Shown here in pieces: positions 57,681-64,000 of a stretch of 64,000 bases of DNA. The notes beneath the pieces are model-generated. The model saw nothing but the letters and a program-made list of their open reading frames with translations, was not told where the DNA came from and ran no database searches. The translations under genes were made by a program, and so were the position numbers. Positions within the stretch are counted from its first letter, which is position 1; the number at the start of each line of letters is the position of its first letter. The stretch spans positions 6,781,609-6,845,608 of the forward strand of contig NC_133782.1 of assembly GCF_003597395.2 (NCBI RefSeq), read 5' to 3'. This DNA is from Chelonoidis abingdonii. Taxonomy: Eukaryota > Chordata > Testudines > Testudinidae.

Positions 57681-60288
57681 ATATTTATATATATATATTT
57701 TCTTCATTCATTCCTTCTGCCGCTAGCAAATACTAGGAGCTTTTAGCCAAAAATGCCTTTCTCCACACACATACGCTGACTGTTCACTTCAAAATCCTTT
57801 TCCAACTAAAATATTCTTTTAAATTAAAAGTACTAGATTTGTCTTTCTGTTTGATGTTGTCATTATGAAGTTACCTACTTACATGTCAGGAAGAAACTGC
57901 CGTAGAAGGAAAAGGTGTGCTGGTGAAAAGAGGAGGGTCCTGAGATTAGTGGAAGGCTAACTCCTCCATGGCCAGTTGGAACATGACGAGTAATATGTGA
58001 TCTTCCACACCATGGGTAGGTGCTGTAGATGGTCATCATGATTGTGATATCAGTGAGAAAACATCCCTCTTGTGCCCACAATGGTTTGCTTCACATAAAT
58101 TATCAAGATTGAGAGTTAGGAAGAATTCCTACAAACAGGAGCTGAGAAATCATTTTTAAAAATGAATAAACTCGGCTATTTCCTTGCTGCTCTTCAAATC
58201 CAAGATTTATTTCCAATGGTTCACTTTCAAGCAACAGTTTTTCCAAGGGATGTTTAGCAACAAATTGCCAATTTAGCTCAGCCTTTGAGTACTGGAAAAC
58301 ACTGACCACTAGCGGTTCTAAAGTATTATGTAGACATGTTTGATGTAATCTAGCTAGTCCATAGAATGATCTTCCCAGGAAGTATGTGGATCATTCATGT
58401 CTTTTAAAAGAAACAAAAGCTGGAGCCTGAAGTGACGGCTGTAAAATCCTGTCAGTGATTCAGTACACCAAGTGCTAAATTTTTGCATCATTGAATAACT
58501 AGCATTCCCATTTATCTTAGTGACGTACTTTGTGTAGACTAGTGCAGTAACAGTGTCTAATAGATTTGTACAGAGCCTTCCATTTAGGGATCCAAACCTA
58601 TTCAGCGGAGTTAACTGATTGAAAACTCAGGCTGAATCCTGCTTGACTTCCTAAAGCAAGCTGGTCCCACTGATTTTTGCGTAGGTAAAATGAGTAGGAC
58701 TTGGCTCCTGTTATAGACCAGCTGTCCTTTTACCCACCACTGAAATGGCGTCACCTCAGATACAGAAGGCCACAGCTGTTAAACTGCACTACAGTGCTTT
58801 ATAGCAGTTCATGACAGGAAGTAAAAGAAGAATACGTCATACAGTTGGAAGAACAGGGAACATTTAGACAAGCAGAATGTAATTACTAATTGTGATTGAA
58901 CCATGATACTAGGACTAGTAAACTCTTTTTAAAATTGACTGGGTTTCTACGTCTGCACCAAAGCAAACCATCCCCCAGCACCATTTTGGGGCTATTGCTT
59001 CTGTTCTCACCCAGAAGGAAGGGTGCCTTTTACTAAGCCACCAGAACCACTCTGTTTTTTCCCACTTTGGTCTTCCATCCAAGTTCTAACCACTTATGGT
59101 CCTCCTTAGCTTATGAGACCTGACAAGTTCAGAATCTGAATGATTTTTACATTGATTCCAAATTTGTTCTCCCCACTAAATTGGGAAATTAGGATTTTGG
59201 GGACTTCTCAGTTATGTTTTTCAAACAAGTACGTGTGCAGAAGGGCTGCCTGCTAAACTCTACTTTGATTTTTGCTGCGGTTTCTCTTTCCTCCTCATTT
59301 GTCTCTAATACCCTGCAAAACAAGGCTATTGTTTAGCATACATATTCCTTTCTCTTTCTATAAGCTTTTGAAGGTTAATGATCCCAGGTAACTGTTCCCT
59401 TTCCACCCACAATTCATTTCCTATCAAGATCTGTGCCTTGTTTTAATTTTTTTTAAAATGAGACATCTTGTTTATTTCCCCCCCCCCCCCGCCCCGGCTT
59501 GCTTTTCTCCCCCCTTACTGCAGCTGCTTCTCCTGCTGGTGCTATGTTCCTGGTTGCCAGAGAAATATTTTTCTTCCACTTCTTTGTAATTTATTGATTT
59601 TTCCCCCTTTTGAGTCTACCAAATAAGGCAGTAGCCATTAATAAACATACTGTATAATGTAGATTTAAATTAAAATAATTAGGGCAAGTTCATGTCAAAC
59701 ACGATTATTTAGAAAGTGAAAAGACCTGTAATACAGAACATAAGACCACAAAATTACCTAATCTAATTTATCTATGTATCTGTCCTCTCTTCCCACACTT
59801 TAATACATTTCTTCTCAGAGCACCTTTGAAAGATTCTAAATTCCACAGGGTTCTGCAGCTTGGAATGCTTGTTGTTCACCCTCCTCATCTGCTAGCTGCA
59901 GAGAAGGATTGTTATTTTATTCATTTATTGGGCCAGTTCTCTGCCTCCTGTATTCAAACTCATAGGAGGAGGCTAACAAGAATGAAAACCCCACGATTAT
60001 GTTTTGCACTTTGGGGTGTGAATTTAGATGTGGAACTGGAAGTGCTAGCTATAGAAAAAGGCGATGCAAAGGCTTCTACGCATTGCTCTGACTGCACACC
60101 TCAAACCCAACTTGCAAAGTCCCACTTTTCTCCTTGCTATTTCAGCTCGAAGTCTCTTGATATAGAGTTTCCTAATTATTTATGTGATGGCAGTGATTGT
60201 GGGATGGGAGTGGTATAGATAAATGCCCAGTAAGCATTAGGATGAAGCCACTAAACAACCAATGATAAGCTCCTGGGGTCATGACCTC
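57681..60288. other. No gene confirmed; TA and C tracts
   Basis: TA-rich tract at 57682-57705 and a poly-C run at about 59478-59490. On the minus strand, 58022-57883 is open and ends at a consensus-like GTAAGT after CTGACAT, with CTACAG upstream. The peptide (for example YPWCGRSHITRHVPTGHGG) matches nothing I know. Also minus, 58309-58103 is open for 68 codons without a clear donor. Neither is strong enough to call an exon. Confidence 0.4.
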
Positions 60289-60362
60289 CTTTTTGTTCCA
60301 GCTGTGTACAGCACCTAATGCTATGGCGTCTTGGTCCACGACTGGGGCTCTGAAGTGCTACC
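60289..60362 (-). repeat. Family P ancient repeat fragment, antisense
   Basis: TGTACAGCACCTAATGCTAT, GGCGTCTTGGTCCACGACTG and GGGCTCTGAAGTGCTACC match the middle and end of the antisense family. It is cut off by the adjoining CR1. Confidence 0.65.
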
Positions 60363-60903
60363 AGAATTTGGCATTGGTGAGGCCTCATCTGGAGTCCTGT
60401 GTCCAGTTTTGGGCCTCACACTACAAGAAGGATGTGGAAAAATTCGAAAGAGTCCAGTGGAGGGCAATAAAAATGATTAGGGGGCTGGAGCACATGATTT
60501 ATGAGGTGAGGCTGAGGGAACTGGGATTATTTAGTCTGCAGAAGAGAAGAATGAGGGGGGATTTGACAGCTGCTTTCAGTTACCTGAAAGGGGTTTCCAA
60601 AGAGGATGGATCTAGACTGTTCTCAGTGGCAGATGACAGACACAAGGAGCAGTGATCTCAAGTTGCAGTGGGGGAGGTTTAGGTTGGATATTAGGAAAAA
60701 CTTTTTCACTAGGAGGGTGGTGAAGCACTGGAAATGGGCGTTCCCTAGGATAGGGATGCAGTGGAATCTCCTTCCTTAGAGGTTTTTAAGGCCCGACTTG
60801 ACAAAGCCCTGGCTGGGATGATTTAGTTGGGGATTGGTCCTGCTTTGATCAGGGGGTTGGACTAGATGACCTTCTGAGGTCCCTTCCAACCCTGATATTC
60901 CAC
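60363..60903 (+). mobile_element. CR1 LINE 3' end with reverse-transcriptase C-terminus, sense
   Basis: From about 60378 to 60650 the plus strand encodes the C-terminal portion of the CR1 polyprotein: [56 protein letters not shown] and FSYLKG. A TGA at about 60653 then breaks the frame, so it is dead. The 3' region follows (GGTTTAGGTTGGATATTAGG, AAAAACTTTTTCACTAGGAG, GGTTGGACTAGATGACCTTC, CTTCCAACCCTGATATTC). Unlike the TTCTTATG type, this is the ATTCTATG-type terminus, reduced to one unit. Confidence 0.95.
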
Positions 60904-61010
60904 TGCATGCATTCAAAGAAGTGGGTTTTAGCCCACGAACGCGTATGCTCAAATAAATTTGTTAGTCTCTAATGTGCCACAAGTACTCCTCATTCTTTTT
61001 TTTGTGATTC
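60904..61010 (+). repeat. Turtle-type dispersed repeat 3' end
   Basis: AAAGAAGTGGGTTTTAGCCC, ACGAACGCGTATGCTCAAAT, AAATTTGTTAGTCTCTAATG and TGCCACAAGTACTCCTCATT then a T-rich tail. I recognise this as a very common end fragment in turtle DNA, but cannot give its formal name. It abuts the CR1 terminus. Confidence 0.6.
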
Positions 61011-61044
61011 ACAATAGCAATAATTAAAAATAACTAGCACTCGC

Positions 61045-61280
61045 TACAACTGGTTTGAAAAAAATTGAAAATTTCAACTCAATTGTTTGTGAAAGATGTT
61101 AAACAGTCACCAAAAATCCCAAAATTTTCCACAGACATTTATTTGTTTTCAAATGAAATTTTTCAAAAAAATTGAAATTCAGAATTTCTACAGTTTTTTT
61201 TATCAATGTTTCAAATATGGACCAAATAACCTGCCATTTTCATGAAAATTTCACTTTGTTTTTCATTCAACTCTAGCACT
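61045..61280 (+). repeat. Family F A/T-rich repeat
   Basis: GAAAAAAATTGAAAATTTCA, CCCAAAATTTTCCACAGACA, AATTTTTCAAAAAAATTGAA, TTTCATGAAAATTTCACTTT, ending TTCAACTCTAGC. Confidence 0.55.
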
Positions 61281-61289
61281 CACTTCCAG

Positions 61290-61345
61290 GCAGGATTTGA
61301 ATGCAGGTCTTCAGCGATGGAAAGATGTGCACTTCAGGTCATCAA
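61290..61345 (-). repeat. tRNA-derived SINE-head fragment
   Basis: On the minus strand CATCGCTGAAGACCTGCATT then CAAATCCTGCC resembles the anticodon-to-B-box part of 61483-61562 (GCTGAAGATCCCTGATTCAA). Only about 55 bases are visible. Confidence 0.45.
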
Positions 61346-61482
61346 TATATATATTAGCTTTTAAAAGAACACTATCAACAATCTGTTTGGCTCTCCCAAA
61401 GGTTTTCTTCATGTAAGATCATGTTTCATCAATAAGCACACTGTCCATTTATACAATGTGCAAAATTAAAATAGGACCAGTG

Positions 61483-61562
61483 ACTGGCCCACCAGGGATT
61501 GAATCAGGGATCTTCAGCGCTAAACACAGGAACTGCTCTGGCTTCAGCTAAAGAACAATGGC
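61483..61562 (-). repeat. tRNA-derived SINE head with A and B boxes
   Basis: On the minus strand TTTAGCTGAAGCCAGAGCAG looks like an A box, and GATTCAATCCC (complement of 61495-61505) is a near-consensus B box. Their spacing fits a tRNA gene body. There is no clean acceptor stem, so it is a SINE head or pseudo-tRNA rather than a functional tRNA. Confidence 0.6.
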
Positions 61563-61642
61563 TTCTTAGCTTGGACTGGAACTCATTCTCTGTGGATGAG
61601 GTACAGAGGGGACCTGTGACCTGGCTTCCCTATAAACAACAG

Positions 61643-61965
61643 AGAATCATAGAAATATAGGGTTGGAAGGAACCTCAGGAAGTCATCAAGTCCAGCCCCC
61701 TGTGCTGGGGCAAGACCAAGTAAACCTACACCATCCCTGACAGGTGTTTGTCCAACCTGTTCTTAAAAGCCTCCAATGATGGAGATTCCACAACCTCCCT
61801 TGAAGCCTATTCCAGAGCTTAACTACCCTAATAGTCAGATGTTTTTCCTAATATCTAACCTAAGTCTCTCTTGCTGCAGATTAAGCCCATTATTTCTAGT
61901 CCTGCCTTCAACTGAGGGATTTAGACTGAAGGATCTTAAAGCTCTCACAGCCCAAACTTATTTGC
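61643..61965 (-). mobile_element. CR1 LINE 3' end, antisense
   Basis: AGAATCATAGAAATATAGGG, TTGGAAGGAACCTCAGGAAG, TCATCAAGTCCAGCCCCCTG, AACCTGTTCTTAAAAGCCTC, GGAGATTCCACAACCTCCCT, CTAATATCTAACCTAAGTCT and AGCCCATTATTTCTAGTCCT. This is the ATTCTATG-type CR1, truncated within the 3' region. Confidence 0.95.
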
Positions 61966-62590
61966 TTCTTCATAGTCAATAGGCAATCGCACATGACAAC
62001 AAAGTACTGCATTTCGCCTACAGGGCTATATAGCCTTTTTCTTTAATATGTCAGCACTGAAAAAGAAAGTTCTGCAAGTTGTGCAAATCATTATTGGTCA
62101 AACTAAAATTTCGCTGTAGCGTGAAATGTGAAGTGGCAACGTAGATGCAACTAATGGAGTTATTGTGGTCCTAAAAGTAACTCTTAGTGCACTGTAAAAG
62201 GATTTTTCTTCACATATTTTTTCACTGTCTTCCGGGGATATTTTCTATTGCTTGTCTTTTATTCTCCATCTGAAATTGTTGTTAATCATTTGGAACCAGG
62301 ATTTCCAGACATATAAAAGCATACTTACCCAAGTAATGAACAAATTATTTCAGGTGAGACTAATACATGGCTCTCTGTGGCCTTGTGTGCACTCTGCAAT
62401 AGAATACTCTGGAAAAGAATTCGCAGATGCACTCTGTCTCCACCATCTGCAAGAAAAAGCAGTTAGCCAAATGTGTGTGTGGGGGGGGGTTAACCTCAAA
62501 AATGGTTCAATTCAATTTTGGATGACTTTTCTTGCTTCATCTAAACTGATTGTTCTTCCCATCCCTCAGCTGAGCCGCATTAACATATAG
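61966..62590. other. No recognisable feature
   Basis: Unique-looking sequence; an open frame at 62252-62590 on the plus strand has no recognisable domain. Confidence 0.4.
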
Positions 62591-62626
62591 GCTGAGATTT
62601 TCAAATCCACATAGGGCTTGATTTCT

Positions 62627-62648
62627 CACACACACACACACACACCCC
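62627..62648. repeat. (CA)n microsatellite
   Basis: About nine CA units followed by a C-rich run. Confidence 0.9.
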
Positions 62649-62689
62649 CCACCCGCCCACAGGCAGGAGGTCACAACAATCACTCTGTC

Positions 62690-62785
62690 CTTCCCATATT
62701 GCTAAATGGTTGACGTGCCCTGGGATTCCCTCAAGATGAGAAAGGGTTCCCAGTATGGAAAAGGTTGAGAACTACTAGGGTTGGA
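62690..62785. mobile_element. hAT-type element, right-end fragment
   Basis: TTCCCATATTGCTAAATGG, GGGTTCCCAGTATGGAAAAG, GTTGAGAACTACTAGGG: the same right half as 34322-34532, ending in the complement of a TAGTAGTTCTCAACC-type TIR. Confidence 0.65.
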
Positions 62786-62841
62786 TATTAATGGGAACTG
62801 AGTGTCCAAATCCCTTTAACTGCTTTGCAAATCTCAGCCCT

Positions 62842-64000
62842 GAAACACAAGATGAAGCTTTTAATTTTTTTCCCACCAGAAAATTCTGATTTTCTTCCCT
62901 GAGGATGCTTCATTCCCTTTGTAACTTGCAACACGGTGTTGTGGAAAATCACATCGCTGCAGAAGGCAGCAGTATCACCAGACAGGCAGATGCCATGTGT
63001 GTAAATGGGGAAGATGGGGGGAGAGAAAATTTTCAGAGAGCTTTTTTACAGAGAGGGATAAGTTCAAAGCACTAAACACACAAGCACATGCACAAACTCA
63101 TCCATCCCCATCTTCGATGTATGTGCTTACCAGGAGTTCAAATTAAACTCAAAACTGTGTGACTCTGATCTGTACAGATTAGAAACTGATTTCGATTGCA
63201 ATTAAGTCAGTCTGGAAGTCAAGAACTTGGACAAAGATTATCATCTTCCTATTCGGAAGGCCCAAATGGCAACAAAGAAAATATGTAAGGATGTGTGGGT
63301 AAGCACTAGTAAATTGCCATTAAACAGTTCCATCCCTATTGTGCAAATTGAGATAATAAGAGATATTTGTAATTAGCATCACAATGTATTAAAGCTACCC
63401 TATCTTCGACTGGTGCTATTTCACAATCAAATACAATTGAGATTTTGGTAGCAGACCCTTTTGTAATCACGGGAGTACTTCATTTTTAGTAAATCCAGCC
63501 CTAATTTTTGTTATCCCCTGCTGGAGTTTACTTGAAAAAGTTTAATTTGGTTAAGATCCCCTTAAAATCATCTCTGCTTAACGCTTTCCAGATTTCTGCA
63601 GCCCACCCGCCTGCCCAGCTTTGTACTAAATACACAAGTCATAATCAGCAGCCATACCCAGTTCTTGTATTAAATGTCAGTTTTCTGCTTCAGGATTTTT
63701 CATGTGTTTTGAAAATACATGAAAGTAGGCAGCCCAAATAGAAAGAGAGATATGGCAGAACAATAAAGTCCACAACTGGAGAGTAATAAGCTCATTATAT
63801 AGATGATTTAGAGATTGTGAATGTAGAATGTATGATATCACTGGGCAGAAATAAGCTGTTTCCAGACTATTAGAAGTTGAAGGTCACATCACATGTCATT
63901 GGAAAGGTAATTTTCTCTAGATTTGAAATAGGATCTCAGATTTGATCTATGACCTCAATGTTATGAACATCTGAGCATTCTTAATACGTGAATTCCTTTG
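62842..64000. other. No gene or repeat recognised
   Basis: Unique-looking AT-rich sequence to the window end. Confidence 0.4.

Larger units (their letters stand above)
62591..62841. repeat. Family G palindromic repeat split by other sequence
   Basis: AGGCTGAGATTTTCAAATCC at the left and GGGAACTGAGTGTCCAAATC, CTTTGCAAATCTCAGCCCTG at the right are the two inverted ends. Between them lie an (AC)n tract and a hAT end fragment. Confidence 0.65.

Noticed and set aside
58103..58309. 68-codon minus-strand frame with protein-like composition
   Set aside because: No donor near its end and no known family; could be a decayed retrocopy but nothing supports that.
61483..61562. Functional tRNA gene
   Set aside because: A and B boxes are recognisable but I cannot pair an acceptor stem; it fits a SINE head.
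1..64000. CRISPR arrays, rRNA genes, phage or bacterial operon structure
   Set aside because: No regularly spaced direct repeats and no prokaryotic gene organisation; all repeat content is of vertebrate type.

Overview
This window looks like non-coding (intergenic or intronic) DNA of a sauropsid vertebrate, most likely a turtle; a crocodilian is the main alternative. The reasons are: CR1 LINE fragments with the octamer-repeat 3' ends typical of turtle and archosaur genomes; many old MIR-type SINEs; several short palindromic hAT-type DNA elements; a generally AT-rich, CpG-poor composition; and no dense coding anywhere. The species call is inference from repeat content. I find no complete protein-coding gene, rRNA, tRNA gene, CRISPR array or operon.

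Layout. 1-9 kb: old repeat scraps, then a cluster of palindromic DNA elements (5.68-6.72 kb) and a nested pair (8.56-9.13 kb). 9.8-14.5 kb: an AT-rich, repeat-poor block with one small hAT element, one MIR and one old fragment; it is the best conserved-noncoding candidate by texture. 14.5-31 kb: MIRs, CR1 ends and small palindromic elements. 31.6-32.4 kb: a CR1 copy containing a 594-base run of N. 34.3-36 kb: a small hAT element, a homeodomain/POU-site-rich candidate enhancer and a palindromic element. 39-41.9 kb: the densest nest, with CR1 inserted in a MIR, a 650-bp GC-rich hAT inserted in another element, and a mariner-type element. 42.6-42.8 kb: four TGACAG sites in 140 bp. 43.69-43.89 kb, minus strand: the only stretch that reads like a real coding exon. 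46.75-48.0 kb: a 1.26-kb hAT-type element. 52-57.7 kb: two more copies of the small hAT element, a homeodomain-site-rich candidate enhancer, and a CR1 enclosed by a 25-bp inverted repeat. 60.3-62 kb: CR1 pieces in both orientations and tRNA-derived SINE heads. The remainder has nothing I can name.

Working family labels used here: P = dispersed ancient repeat containing TATTACAGTAG and GGTCCATG; E = short palindromic repeat built on CTGGTGTAAAT and CTCCATTGACTTCA; G = palindromic repeat with ends like TGAGATTTTCAAA; F = A/T-rich repeat ending near CAACTCTAG; K = a repeat containing TCTCTAATATCCTGGGA. I recognise these as recurrent within the window; formal family names need a repeat library. 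Element boundaries are good to a few bases where a target-site duplication is given, otherwise to about 10-30 bases.
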